Shown: positions 1 through 9,230, counted from the stretch's first letter. The stretch is DNA of 64,000 nt from Streptomyces peucetius (GCF_025854275.1 NZ_CP107567.1:2356001-2420000); one strand, 5' to 3'. The notes: generated by a model from the letters alone, not told the origin. A program made the numbers and translations.

Positions 1-236
1 GCTCGCCGCTCGGTGGTCCGAAGATCACCTGGGGCGGTCCACCGCTGATGCCGAGGACAGGCAAGGACCGGCTGAGTTTCGAGGTCGCTCCACCGGTCCA
101 CGGTGACCGGCAGGCAGAGGTCGACCGTCTGCTCTCCCTGGGGGCGAACCGAGTCGACACCGGCCGGGGCGGGGCCGGCCGGATGACGATGGCCGACCCC
201 GACGGCAACGAGTTCTGCGTGCTGACACCCCGGTAG
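1..236 (+). CDS. VOC/glyoxalase-family protein, C-terminal part only
   Basis: The reading frame is already open at the window edge, so only the last 78 or so residues are seen. They carry the typical end of a vicinal-oxygen-chelate fold: a hydrophobic strand (LSFEV), a helix that binds the next strand (DRLLSLGANRVD), then the closing motif MADPDGNEFCVL, in which the Glu is normally the last metal ligand. The internal ATG at 48 is probably not the start, because the preceding codons continue the same fold. The substrate is unknown. The family includes glyoxalases, dioxygenases and antibiotic-binding proteins. It lies next to, and convergent with, the TetR gene. Confidence 0.7.
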   Translation, partial: SPLGGPKITWGGPPLMPRTGKDRLSFEVAPPVHGDRQAEVDRLLSLGANRVDTGRGGAGRMTMADPDGNEFCVLTPR

Positions 237-331
237 CGCGGCCGGGCCCGGCCGCCGAGTCCACCGTCCGCGCCATGGACCACGTGCAGTTCATCCGGCT
301 CACCGGAGGACGCGGTCTGTCTCCACGCGCT

Positions 332-1018
332 TCACCGACCGCCCCCGCCCTCGTCCGGGCGGAGGGCGTCGAGGATGAGGGTGAGGCCGAAGGTGAACTC
401 GTCGGCGTAGTCGTAGCCGGGCTTGAGGGCGTGTTCGGTGACGAGTTCTGCGAGGTGGGGGTAGGCGTCGGCGGGCATCTCGCGCATGATGGCGCCCGCG
501 ACCTCGTCCAGCTCCGCCTGGCCGCTGAACGGCAGGCTCAGTTCCTGCATCACGAAGCCGTACAGGTAGCTGTCGATCAGCGAGAAGGCGTGCGCGGCCA
601 TCGGGACGGAGAACCCCCCGCCGCGCAACGCGCCGAGGACGGCGTCGTGGTGGCGCAGGGTCGCCGGGCCCGGCCGTGAGCGGGAGTCCATCAGGGCGAC
701 GGCCCACGGATGGCGCCGGAGCGCGGCGCGGGCGGATTCCGCGCGGTGGCGCATGGCGCTCTTCCAGTCCCTGTCGAGCGGCGGCAGGTCGATCTCGCCG
801 AACACCGCGTCCACCATGCCGTCGAGGATGTCCTCCCTGCCCGCGACGTGGTGGTAGAGCGACATCGCCTCGACACCCAGCGGTTCGGCGACGGCCCGCA
901 TCGTGAGCGCGGCCGAGCCCTTCTCGTCCGCCACCGCCACCGCCGCGCGGATCACGCGCTCGCGACTGAGCGGGGTACGCGCCGACGCCCTGCGCCGGCC
1001 CTTGCCTCCCTCGCGCAT
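332..1018 (-). CDS. TetR/AcrR-family transcriptional regulator
   Basis: A 228-residue one-component repressor. Residues about 17-62 form the N-terminal helix-turn-helix (SRERVIRAAVAVADEKG, then LTMRAVAEPLGVEAMSLYHHV), with the conserved recognition-helix Tyr-His-His. The remainder is a helical ligand-binding domain of the TetR C-terminal type (PWAVALMDSR and SLIDSYLYGFVMQE). It is transcribed divergently from the NAD(P)-binding oxidoreductase at 1110, and the 91-bp gap contains two copies of a 15-bp palindrome. It therefore probably represses itself and that neighbour. The ligand is unknown. Confidence 0.9.
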   Translation of the reverse strand: MREGGKGRRRASARTPLSRERVIRAAVAVADEKGSAALTMRAVAEPLGVEAMSLYHHVAGREDILDGMVDAVFGEIDLPPLDRDWKSAMRHRAESARAALRRHPWAVALMDSRSRPGPATLRHHDAVLGALRGGGFSVPMAAHAFSLIDSYLYGFVMQELSLPFSGQAELDEVAGAIMREMPADAYPHLAELVTEHALKPGYDYADEFTFGLTLILDALRPDEGGGGR

Positions 1019-1045
1019 TCGCCCCTCCTTTCCACCCCTTGACTG

Positions 1046-1083
1046 CCTTACAGCATAAGGCTAGCGTACCTTACAACATAAGG
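1046..1083. promoter_or_regulatory. Twin TetR operator palindromes
   Basis: Two near-identical 15-bp inverted repeats, CCTTACAGCATAAGG (1046-1060) and CCTTACAACATAAGG (1069-1083), sit 23 bp apart (about two helical turns) in the shared promoter of the divergent TetR and oxidoreductase genes. The arms CCTTA and TAAGG are perfect and the 5-bp spacer differs at one base. Position and spacing fit cooperative binding of two TetR dimers on one face of the helix. Confidence 0.8.
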
Positions 1084-1109
1084 TCGACATTCCGGCGAAG
1101 GGCTGCGCC

Positions 1110-1826
<717 letters not shown>

Positions 1827-2016
1827 CCAGTCGCCGCGGCGCCGGCGGCCGGTGTTCGTCGACGGAATGCGGTTGGTCCTGTCGGCAGACGGCCCGCAGC
1901 CCGCTGGGGCGTACGGACGTTACTCTTCCACCGGCAGGACTGACACCCTCGGCAGCCGGCCGGCCACCACTCCCCCGGCCCCGCGCGAGCCGGCGGACCG
2001 GCCCTAGGGTCGCCGC

Positions 2017-2325
2017 ATGACACACGCGCACACCCTCAGGGACGCGGTCGCGGCGGTCGGCGACGCCGACGGGGCCATGCGGTTCGTCACGTGGTTCACG
2101 ACGCGATGGACCCGTCCGCCGGCCCGGGGTGACGAGTTCGGGCCGGAGGAGATCGCTGCGGCCGAGCAGCGTCTCGGCCTGCGGCTTCCGGGCGCCCTGG
2201 CGAGGCTCTACGAGCGGGTGGGGCGCCATGAACCGACGAACCGGCAGGATCGACTGCTGTCTCCCGACCGGTTGGTGACCGACGACGGCGTGCTGGTCTT
2301 CCGGGTCGAGAACCAGCACTGGTGA
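2017..2325 (+). CDS. SMI1/KNR4 (SUKH) domain protein, probably C-terminally truncated
   Basis: 102 residues. Residues 37-72 give the SUKH signature (FGPEEIAAAEQRLGLRLPGALARLYERVG), where helix 1 is followed by LP..L..LY. The family normally has 130-190 residues and continues after the ENQHW strand. Here a stop follows at once, so the C-terminal third is missing. The 100 bp downstream read better on the minus strand (GDCTSHFCDSQGNVT, a piece of an unrelated secreted protein), which points to a recombination break. SUKH proteins are usually immunity proteins of contact-dependent toxin systems. No toxin partner is adjacent. Confidence 0.6.
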   Translation: MTHAHTLRDAVAAVGDADGAMRFVTWFTTRWTRPPARGDEFGPEEIAAAEQRLGLRLPGALARLYERVGRHEPTNRQDRLLSPDRLVTDDGVLVFRVENQHW

Positions 2326-2472
2326 CCAGGCTGCTGACGGTCACGTTGCCCTGGCTGTCGCAGAAGTGCGACGTGCAGTCGCCGCTCGTCTCGTCGTAAA
2401 GCCCGGGGGCCGCGATCACTACCTCCGACGTCTACGAGTGGCATGCTCACCCGTCCCCACCGGCGACAGGGC

Positions 2473-3132
2473 CTACCCGGCGGCCATCTCCCACAGCAGC
2501 ACTTCCGCCGTCCCCCGTGCTCGCAGCTCCAGCCCCTGCGCGTCCGTGATCCGCGCCGCGTCCCCCGGCCCCAACTCGTCGTCGGGCAGAGCCACCTCAC
2601 CCCTCACCACGTGCACGTACACGAACGGCGCGTCCGGCACCGCCGTCCGCTCGCCCGCCGCGAGACGTCGCGCGTGCAGCATCGCGGCCGCCTCCGGGAG
2701 GGCGTACGGCGTCGAGTCGGCGATGCCGCGCACGATCTCGTACGACGGCTCCCCGCCCGGCTCCAGCGGGGCGAGCCACATCTGTACGAAGACCAGGGGG
2801 ACGTCCGCGTCGTTGCGTTCCACGTGCCGCACCCCGCCCGCCGAGCTGAGGCGCTGGACGTCGCCGGGGCGGACGACGGTGGCGTGGCCGGCCGAGTCGC
2901 GGTGGGTGAGTTCGCCCTCGACGACCCAGGTGACGATCTCGGTGTGGCTGTGCGGATGCTCGTCGAACCCGGCGCCGGGCGCGAGCCGCTCCTCGTTGCA
3001 GGCGAGTATCGCGCCGAAGCGCAGGTTGTCCGGGTCGTAGTGCCGCCCGAAGGAGAACGCGTGCAGGGACTCGATGCCGGCCGCGAGGTCGCCGCCGCTG
3101 TAGCGCTCGCCGGCGCGCCGAACGGATATCAC
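2473..3132 (-). CDS. Pirin-family cupin protein
   Basis: 219 residues in two cupin halves. The N-terminal half carries the pirin metal motif HPHSHTEIVTWVVEGE (residues about 59-74), with His, His, His and Glu ligands for Fe(II), and the PGDVQRLSSAGGVRH motif that closes the barrel. The second half is degenerate in ligands, as is usual for bacterial pirins. Known activities include quercetin 2,3-dioxygenase and regulatory binding. Which applies here cannot be told. It is divergent from fasR with about 93 bp between, and has no operon partner. Confidence 0.9.
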   Translation of the reverse strand: MISVRRAGERYSGGDLAAGIESLHAFSFGRHYDPDNLRFGAILACNEERLAPGAGFDEHPHSHTEIVTWVVEGELTHRDSAGHATVVRPGDVQRLSSAGGVRHVERNDADVPLVFVQMWLAPLEPGGEPSYEIVRGIADSTPYALPEAAAMLHARRLAAGERTAVPDAPFVYVHVVRGEVALPDDELGPGDAARITDAQGLELRARGTAEVLLWEMAAG

Positions 3133-3225
3133 GCCTCCACGTTAGCGGGGAGGGAGCACGTCCCGTCGCGGTGAACAAGAACCCCGGGATACGGACCGCC
3201 CGTCCCGATAAGGCACTCTTGTCCC

Positions 3226-4410
3226 GTGCCCGAACCTGCAGCGAACTCCTCCCACCCGCACTCCGCGACCCTGCGCCGCCTCGAGCAGTCGTCCGGCCGG
3301 CTCGCGGCGAACGCCATCGCCCGCATGGACGAGTCACTGCCCTGGTACCGGGCGATGCCACCGGAGAACCGGTCGTGGATCGGGCTGGTCGCCCAGGCCG
3401 GTATCGCCGCGTTCACCGAGTGGTTCCGGCACCCGGAGACCCCGCAGGCGATCTCGACCGACGTCTTCGGCACCGCCCCGCGCGAGCTGACCCGGGCGAT
3501 CACCCTGCGGCAGACCGTCGAGATGGTGCGCACCACCATCGAGGTCATGGAGACGGCGATCGAGGAGGTCGCCGCACCCGGCGACGAGTCCGTGCTGCGC
3601 GAGGCGCTGCTCGTCTACGCCCGGGAGATCGCCTTCGCCACCGCCCAGGTGTACGCGCAGGCCGCCGAGGCACGCGGCGCGTGGGACGCCCGCCTCGAGT
3701 CGCTCGTCGTGAACGCGGTGCTGTCGGGCGAGGCCGACGAGGGCGCGGTGTCGCGGGCCGCCGCGCTCGGCTGGAACTCGCCGGAGCATGTGTGCGTGAT
3801 TCTCGGCACAGCGCCGGACGGCGACAGCGAGCTGACCGTCGAGGCGATCCGCCGCGCCGCCCGGCACGCCAAGCTGCAGGTGCTGACGGGGGTGCTCGGC
3901 AACCGTCTCGTCGTCATCGCCGGCGGCAGCGACAATCCGCTCCAGGTCGCCAAGGCCCTCATCGGCCCGTACGCGGCGGGGCCGGTCGTAGCCGGACCGA
4001 TCGTGCCCGACCTGCTGGCCGCGACACGGTCCGCGCAGGCCGCCGCGGCGGGGCTGAAGGCGTGTTCGGCGTGGCAGGACGCGCCGCGGCCGGTGCTGGC
4101 GGACGATCTGCTGCCGGAGCGCGCCATCGCCTCCGACCCTGCGGCGCGTGAACAGTTGGTGGAGGAGATCTACAGACCACTGGAGGAGGCGGGCTCGGCT
4201 CTTCTGGAAACTCTGAGTGTCTATCTGGAGCAGGCGAGCAGCCTGGAAGGCGCGGCGCGAATGCTCTTCGTTCACCCCAACACCGTGCGCTACCGGCTGC
4301 GACGTGTGACAGACGTCACCGGATGGTCACCTTCCGATGTACGCTCCGCCTTCACGCTGCGAATCGCCCTGATCCTCGGGCGCCTGGCCGACGGGGATGC
4401 ACAGCCCTAG
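3226..4410 (+). CDS. fasR: PucR-type transcriptional regulator of fatty-acid synthesis (FasR-like)
   Basis: 394 residues from a GTG start. The C-terminal end holds the PucR/CdaR helix-turn-helix (LFVHPNTVRYRLRRVTDVTGW, in ARMLFVHPN through SPSDVRSAFTLRIALILGR). The middle is a GGDEF-like regulatory region of the same family. It sits 89 bp upstream of fabD, and this gene order is the conserved Streptomyces arrangement in which FasR (SCO2386 in S. coelicolor, from memory) activates the fabDHPF operon. The assignment as fasR rests on context plus family. Ligand sensing has not been read from sequence. Confidence 0.88.
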   Translation: MPEPAANSSHPHSATLRRLEQSSGRLAANAIARMDESLPWYRAMPPENRSWIGLVAQAGIAAFTEWFRHPETPQAISTDVFGTAPRELTRAITLRQTVEMVRTTIEVMETAIEEVAAPGDESVLREALLVYAREIAFATAQVYAQAAEARGAWDARLESLVVNAVLSGEADEGAVSRAAALGWNSPEHVCVILGTAPDGDSELTVEAIRRAARHAKLQVLTGVLGNRLVVIAGGSDNPLQVAKALIGPYAAGPVVAGPIVPDLLAATRSAQAAAAGLKACSAWQDAPRPVLADDLLPERAIASDPAAREQLVEEIYRPLEEAGSALLETLSVYLEQASSLEGAARMLFVHPNTVRYRLRRVTDVTGWSPSDVRSAFTLRIALILGRLADGDAQP

Positions 4411-4499
4411 ACTTTTGTGGGACACCAACAATTCCCCCGACGGTTCTTCGTCCCTGTCCTCACGGGCGTGCCGGGCCGTCCACAAGAGAGAGTGTGAGG

Positions 4500-5417
4500 G
4501 TGCTCGTACTCGTCGCTCCCGGCCAAGGCGCTCAGACGCCCGGCTTCCTGACTCCCTGGCTCGACCTCCCCGGCGCCGCCGACCGCATCGCGGCCTGGTC
4601 CGACGCCATCGGGCTCGACCTTGCCCACTACGGCACCAAGGCCGACGCGGACGAGATCCGCGACACGGCCGTCGCCCAGCCGCTGCTCGTCGCCGCCGGA
4701 CTGCTGTCCGCGTCGGCGCTCGGTGAGGTGGCTCCCGGCGCGGTCGCCGGCCACAGCGTCGGCGAGATCACGGCCGCCGCGTTCGCCGGTGTCGTCGACG
4801 ACACTGCCGCGCTGAAGCTCGTACGGGCGCGGGGGCTGGCGATGGCCGAGGCCGCCGCGGTCACCGAGACCGGCATGGCGGCCGTCCTCGGCGGCGAGGC
4901 CGACACGGTCGTCGCCCATCTCGAGAAGCTCGGCCTGACCCCGGCGAACGTGAACGGCGCCGGTCAGATCGTCGCCGCCGGTACCGCGGAGCAGCTCGCC
5001 GCGCTCGCGGAGGACAAGCCGGAAGGCGTCCGGCGGGTCATGCCGCTGCAGGTCGCCGGCGCGTTCCACACGCACCACATGGCGCCCGCCGTCGCGAAGC
5101 TCGAGGAGGCCGCGAAGGCCCTCGACGCCTCGGACCCGGCCGTCCCGTACGTTTCGAACAAGGACGGGCAGATCGTCGCCGACGGCGCCGACGTCATCTC
5201 CCGTCTGGTCGGTCAGGTCGCCAACCCGGTCCGCTGGGACCTGTGCATGGAGACCTTCAAGGAGCGGGGCGTCACCGCCCTCATCGAGGTCTGCCCCGGC
5301 GGCACGCTCACCGGCCTGGCCAAGCGCGCGCTTCCGGGTGTGCGGACGCTGGCGCTGAAGACTCCCGACGACCTCGATGCGGCCCGCACGCTCGTCGCCG
5401 AGCTTTCAGCAGCCTGA
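4500..5417 (+). CDS. fabD: Malonyl-CoA:ACP transacylase FabD
   Basis: Transfers malonyl from CoA to AcpP for fatty-acid elongation. The protein (about 305 residues) starts LVLVAPGQGAQTPGF, the oxyanion-loop motif of the family. The nucleophile lies in GHSVGEITAA, and the catalytic His in VAGAFHTHHM. The start is placed at the GTG at 4500, since the AGAGAGAG purine run (4485-4492) is about 7 nt upstream. GTG at 4494 is possible but too close. The frame stays open well upstream, into fasR, but those codons do not resemble FabD. It is the first gene of the fabD-fabH-acpP-fabF operon. Confidence 0.95.
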   Translation: MLVLVAPGQGAQTPGFLTPWLDLPGAADRIAAWSDAIGLDLAHYGTKADADEIRDTAVAQPLLVAAGLLSASALGEVAPGAVAGHSVGEITAAAFAGVVDDTAALKLVRARGLAMAEAAAVTETGMAAVLGGEADTVVAHLEKLGLTPANVNGAGQIVAAGTAEQLAALAEDKPEGVRRVMPLQVAGAFHTHHMAPAVAKLEEAAKALDASDPAVPYVSNKDGQIVADGADVISRLVGQVANPVRWDLCMETFKERGVTALIEVCPGGTLTGLAKRALPGVRTLALKTPDDLDAARTLVAELSAA

Positions 5418-5433
5418 CAAGGAGCCGTAGAGC

Positions 5434-6465
5434 ATGTCGAAGATCAAGCCCAGCAAGGGCGCCCCGTACGCACGGATCCTGGGGGTCGGCGGCTACCGTC
5501 CCACCCGGGTCGTGCCCAACGAGGTGATCCTCGAGAAGATCGACTCCTCCGACGAGTGGATCCGCTCCCGCTCCGGCATCGCGACCCGCCACTGGGCCTC
5601 GCCCGAGGAGACCGTGACCGCGATGTCGGTCGAGGCCTCCGGGAAGGCGATCGCCGAGGCCGGGATCACCGCGGAGCAGATCGACGCCGTCGTCGTCTCC
5701 ACCGTGTCCCACTTCAAGCAGACCCCGGCCGTGGCCACCGAGATCGCCGACAAGGTCGGTGCCGGCAAGCCGGCCGCGTTCGACATCTCCGCCGGGTGCG
5801 CGGGCTTCGGCTACGGGCTGACCCTCGCCAAGGGCATGGTCGTCGAGGGCTCGGCCGAGTACGTCCTCGTCATCGGCGTCGAGCGGCTGAGCGACCTGAC
5901 CGACCTGGAGGACCGTGCGACGGCCTTCCTGTTCGGCGACGGCGCCGGCGCGGTCGTCGTCGGCCCCTCCGAGGAACCGCACATCGGTCCCACGGTCTGG
6001 GGTTCGGAGGGCGACAAGTCCGAGACGATCAAGCAGACCGTGCCGTGGAACGACTTCCACCTCGGCGATGTCTCGAAGCTGCCGCTCAACGAGCGCGGCG
6101 AGGTCAAGTTCCCCGCCATCACGCAGGAGGGCCAGGCGGTGTTCCGCTGGGCCGTCTTCGAGATGGCGAAGGTCGCCCAGCAGGCGCTCGACGCCGCCGG
6201 AATCACCGCGGCCGACCTGGACGTCTTCATCCCGCACCAGGCCAACATGCGGATCATCGACTCGATGGTGAAGACGCTGAAGCTGCCGGAGCACGTCACG
6301 GTCGCCCGTGACGTCGAGACCACCGGCAACACCTCGGCCGCCTCGATCCCGCTCGCGATGGAGCGGCTCCTGGCGACCGGACAGGCGAAGAGCGGCGACA
6401 CCGCGCTCGTCATCGGCTTCGGGGCGGGTCTCGTCTACGCCGCGACGGTCGTTACCCTCCCCTAG
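5434..6465 (+). CDS. fabH: 3-oxoacyl-ACP synthase III FabH
   Basis: Starts fatty-acid synthesis by condensing a short acyl-CoA with malonyl-ACP. In Streptomyces it prefers branched starters. The protein is 343 residues with a thiolase fold. The catalytic Cys is in DISAGCAGFGYGL, the catalytic His in FIPHQANMRIID, and the Asn in TTGNTSAASIPLAM, so the Cys-His-Asn triad is complete. The start follows an AAGGAG Shine-Dalgarno 16 nt after the fabD stop, which indicates co-transcription. Confidence 0.96.
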   Translation: MSKIKPSKGAPYARILGVGGYRPTRVVPNEVILEKIDSSDEWIRSRSGIATRHWASPEETVTAMSVEASGKAIAEAGITAEQIDAVVVSTVSHFKQTPAVATEIADKVGAGKPAAFDISAGCAGFGYGLTLAKGMVVEGSAEYVLVIGVERLSDLTDLEDRATAFLFGDGAGAVVVGPSEEPHIGPTVWGSEGDKSETIKQTVPWNDFHLGDVSKLPLNERGEVKFPAITQEGQAVFRWAVFEMAKVAQQALDAAGITAADLDVFIPHQANMRIIDSMVKTLKLPEHVTVARDVETTGNTSAASIPLAMERLLATGQAKSGDTALVIGFGAGLVYAATVVTLP

Positions 6466-6530
6466 GCACCGTACGGATCTTCCGGACGGCTACTGCCACA
6501 CCCTCTGATAACCACCGAAGGAGCGCCACC

Positions 6531-6779
6531 ATGGCCGCCACGCAGGAAGAGATCGTCGAAGGTCTCGCCGAGATCGTCAACGAGATCGCCGGTATCCCGA
6601 CCGAGGACGTCCAGCTGGACAAGTCCTTCACGGACGACCTGGACGTCGACTCGCTGTCCATGGTCGAGGTCGTCGTCGCCGCCGAAGAGCGCTTCGACGT
6701 CAAGATCCCGGACGAGGACGTCAAGAACCTGAAGACCGTCGGCGACGCCGCGGACTACATCCTCAAGCACCAGGCCTGA
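6531..6779 (+). CDS. acpP: Acyl carrier protein
   Basis: 82-residue acidic carrier protein that holds the growing acyl chain on 4'-phosphopantetheine. The attachment Ser lies in DLDVDSLSMVEVV, in the usual position near residue 42. AAGGAG precedes the ATG by 6-7 nt. It is third in the fab operon. A perfect hairpin follows directly, before fabF, which could raise acpP mRNA level relative to the downstream gene. Confidence 0.97.
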   Translation: MAATQEEIVEGLAEIVNEIAGIPTEDVQLDKSFTDDLDVDSLSMVEVVVAAEERFDVKIPDEDVKNLKTVGDAADYILKHQA

Positions 6780-6797
6780 GTCTTCAGTCGCGTTTGT

Positions 6798-6815
6798 CGC
6801 CACCCTCCGGTGGCG
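6798..6815 (+). promoter_or_regulatory. Hairpin between acpP and fabF
   Basis: A perfect 7-bp stem (CGCCACC / GGTGGCG) with a CTCC loop, 19 nt after the acpP stop and 43 nt before the fabF start. There is no T tract, so it is more likely an attenuator or an mRNA stabilising/processing element than a full terminator. It would help to keep AcpP more abundant than FabF. Confidence 0.5.
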
Positions 6816-6858
6816 CCGTGAAAATTCAGCACCCTCTAATCGTGGAGAAAGAATTCCT

Positions 6859-8121
6859 GTGAACTCGACCAATCGCACCGTGGTCGTCACCGGTATCGGC
6901 GCAACCACACCGTTGGGTGGCGACAGCGCATCGACCTGGGAAGGTCTCATCGCCGGACGCTCCGGTGTGAAGCTGCTCGAGGGCGAGCGCTTCGCCGACC
7001 TTCCGGTGAGGATCGCGGCGCCCGCCGCGGTCGACCCGGGCGAGGTCCTGCCGCGCCCGCTGGCCCGCAAGCTGGACCGCTCGGCGCAGTTCGCCGTGAT
7101 CGCGGCCCGTGAGGCGTGGGCCGACGCCGGCTACACCGCACCCGCCGGTGAGGACGAGGCCGTCGCCCCCGCCCGGCTGGGCACCGTCATCGCCTCCGGC
7201 ATCGGCGGCGTGACCACTCTGCTCGACCAGTACGACGTGCTCAAGGAGAAGGGCGTACGCCGCGTCTCCCCGCACACCGTGCCCATGCTGATGCCCAACG
7301 GCCCCTCCGCCAACGTCGGACTCGAGGTGAACGCCCAGGCGGGCGTGCACACTCCGGTCTCCGCGTGCGCGTCCGGCGCCGAGGCGATCGGCTACGCCGT
7401 CGAGATGATCCGCACCGGCCGTGCCGACGTGGTCGTCGCCGGCGGCACCGAGGCGGCGATCCACCCGCTGCCGATCGCGGCCTTCGCCAACATGATGGCG
7501 ATGTCCAAGAACAACGACGAGCCCGAGAAGGCCTCGCGCCCCTACGACACCGCCCGCGACGGCTTCGTCCTCGGCGAGGGCGCGGGTGTCGTGATCCTGG
7601 AGTCGGCCGAGCACGCCGCCGCGCGTGGCGCGAAGGTCTACTGCGAGGTGCTGGGTCAGGGTCTGTCCGCGGACAGCCACCACATCGCACAGCCGGAGCC
7701 CACGGGCCGCGGTATCGCGGCGGCGCTGCGGCACCTGCTGGAGACCACGGACCTCAAGCCGGCCGAGGTCGTGCACCTCAACGCGCACGCGACGTCGACG
7801 CCGCAGGGTGACGTCGCCGAGATCAAGGCGCTGCGCGCCGTGCTCGGCGAGGACCTGGACCATGTCGCGGTCTCCGCGACCAAGTCGATGACGGGTCACC
7901 TGCTGGGCGGCGCGGGCGGCATCGAGACGGTGGCGACGGTGCTGGCGCTGCACCACCGCACGGCCCCGCCGACGATCAACGTCGACGACCTCGACGAGAC
8001 GGTCGACGCGGACATCGTCCGCGGCGAGCCGCGGACGCTGCCGGAAGGCACGATCGCAGCGATCAACAACTCGTTCGGCTTCGGCGGCCACAACGTGGTG
8101 CTGGCGTTCCGCACGGTCTGA
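6859..8121 (+). CDS. fabF: 3-oxoacyl-ACP synthase II FabF
   Basis: Elongating beta-ketoacyl-ACP synthase, 420 residues from a GTG start. The Cys-His-His set is visible: PVSACASGAEAIG (nucleophile), LNAHATSTPQGD and SMTGHLLGGAGG. The C-terminal NNSFGFGGHN motif is the family end. It is the last gene of the fabD-fabH-acpP-fabF operon and is followed by a strong hairpin terminator at 8142. Confidence 0.96.
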   Translation: MNSTNRTVVVTGIGATTPLGGDSASTWEGLIAGRSGVKLLEGERFADLPVRIAAPAAVDPGEVLPRPLARKLDRSAQFAVIAAREAWADAGYTAPAGEDEAVAPARLGTVIASGIGGVTTLLDQYDVLKEKGVRRVSPHTVPMLMPNGPSANVGLEVNAQAGVHTPVSACASGAEAIGYAVEMIRTGRADVVVAGGTEAAIHPLPIAAFANMMAMSKNNDEPEKASRPYDTARDGFVLGEGAGVVILESAEHAAARGAKVYCEVLGQGLSADSHHIAQPEPTGRGIAAALRHLLETTDLKPAEVVHLNAHATSTPQGDVAEIKALRAVLGEDLDHVAVSATKSMTGHLLGGAGGIETVATVLALHHRTAPPTINVDDLDETVDADIVRGEPRTLPEGTIAAINNSFGFGGHNVVLAFRTV

Positions 8122-8141
8122 CCCACCGGCCCGCCCGGCAC

Positions 8142-8171
8142 GGCCCGCGCCCCCTCCGGGGGGTGCGGGCC
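8142..8171 (+). terminator. Terminator of the fab operon
   Basis: GGCCCGCGCCCC pairs with GGGGTGCGGGCC across a short loop (one G-T pair), 20 bp after the fabF stop, followed by TTGCTTGTT. The strength of the stem and the T-rich tail fit intrinsic termination. Confidence 0.75.
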
Positions 8172-8179
8172 GTTGCTTG

Positions 8180-8435
8180 TTCCCCTCCCCGCCCCTTCCC
8201 GAAACCGGGGGCTCTGCCCCGTACCCCCGCGCCTCAATCGCCGGCGGGGCTGCTGTGCAGCCCGGCTGGGGTACGCCCGCTACGCCTGGCGGCGTGGGAG
8301 GGACCCCCACCCACGGCCGCCAGGCCGTAGGGGGAGATTGAGGACACCGCGCGAAGCGCGGTACCGGGTCCGGGGCTTGCCCCGCCACGCGGCGGAGCCG
8401 CACATCGGTGCAGCGGGAAGGAGCGGGGAGGGGAA
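8180..8435. repeat. MITE-like intergenic inverted-repeat element
   Basis: About 256 bp of non-coding sequence bounded by 22-bp terminal inverted repeats (8180-8201 and 8414-8435) that differ at one base. Nested inside are further inverted pairs: CCTCAATC near 8232 against GATTGAGG near 8337, a GGGGCTCTGCCCCG hairpin, and CCGCGCGAAGCGCGG. No ORF with coding character is present. The structure resembles a miniature transposable element or a REP-like folded repeat between the fab terminator and the convergent DUF3145 gene. I recall similar CCTCAATCGCCGGCGGGGCT blocks from other Streptomyces intergenic regions but could not check copy number. Confidence 0.6.
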
Positions 8436-8477
8436 CAGCCCGCCGCAGGCGCCACCCGCGCCCGCCGCAAAGCCGCG

Positions 8478-8972
8478 TCACACCACCTGGTGGAGCCACC
8501 GCACCGGCGCTCCCTCCCCCGCGTACCGGAACGGCTCCAGCTCGTCGTCCCACGGCTTCCCGAGCAGCTTCGCGATCTCCGCCTCGAGGTCCGTCTCGCC
8601 CTGCACGGACCGCGCCAGCGCCGCCCGCAGCCGGTCCTCGGGGACGAGGATGTCGCCGTGGATGCCGGTCACGGCGTGGAAGATGCCGAGGTCGGGCGTG
8701 GCGCTGTAGCGCTCGCCCTCTGCCGCGGCGGACGGCTCCGCGGTCACCTCGAAGCGCAGGAGGTGCCAACCCCGCAGCGCGGACGCCAGCTTGGACGCCG
8801 TTCCCGCCTCGCCCTTCCAGGAGAACTCCGCTCTCCACGTGCCGGGCGATGCGGGCTGCCGGATCCAGTCCAGCTGGACCCGGACGCCGAGCACACCCGC
8901 GACCGCCCATTCGACATGCGGGCACAGCGCGCGCGGTGCGGAGTGAACGTACAGAACGCCACGTGTCGTCAC
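8478..8972 (-). CDS. DUF3145-family protein
   Basis: 164 residues matching the actinobacterial DUF3145 family: an N-terminal TTRGVLYVHSAPRALCPHVEWA, a central WRAEFSWKGE, and a C-terminal LLGKPWDDELEPFRYAGEG followed by VRWLH. The function is unknown. The gene is conserved beside the fab cluster in Streptomyces, but the orientation is convergent, so it is not in that operon. The ATG has a GAGGT-like purine run upstream. Confidence 0.85.
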   Translation of the reverse strand: MTTRGVLYVHSAPRALCPHVEWAVAGVLGVRVQLDWIRQPASPGTWRAEFSWKGEAGTASKLASALRGWHLLRFEVTAEPSAAAEGERYSATPDLGIFHAVTGIHGDILVPEDRLRAALARSVQGETDLEAEIAKLLGKPWDDELEPFRYAGEGAPVRWLHQVV

Positions 8973-9230
8973 CGGGACCTCCAGTGTGGGACGAGGTTCG
9001 CCTTCCCAGCGGCCTCAGTAAACAGCATCGGGAACAAGTCTCCGCAAAAGGGACGGCATGTGACGTGATGTAATTTACCGGCGCCGATGGGCGAGGTGGG
9101 CCTCTGGGTCGACGAGGCAAAAGTTACCGTGCGGAACGCGCCGAGGGGTGACGTAATGTCGGTCCTGGGGCCCGTACGCACCAAGCTTTCACTCGGCAGG
9201 AGGTCGGATGCCGGGTTTGTGGAGGGGGAA

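Noticed and set aside
4323..4499. Longer FabD with 59 extra N-terminal residues overlapping fasR
   Set aside because: The extra residues do not resemble any transacylase, and a purine-rich ribosome site lies at the right distance from the GTG at 4500.
6826..9120. Very long open frame (764 codons) on the minus strand opposite fabF and DUF3145
   Set aside because: Arg/Gly/His-rich composition with no motif. It is the usual antisense shadow of high-GC genes. The same holds for 14453-17122 (minus) opposite the M14 peptidase and 58041-60872 (plus) opposite jetC/jetD.
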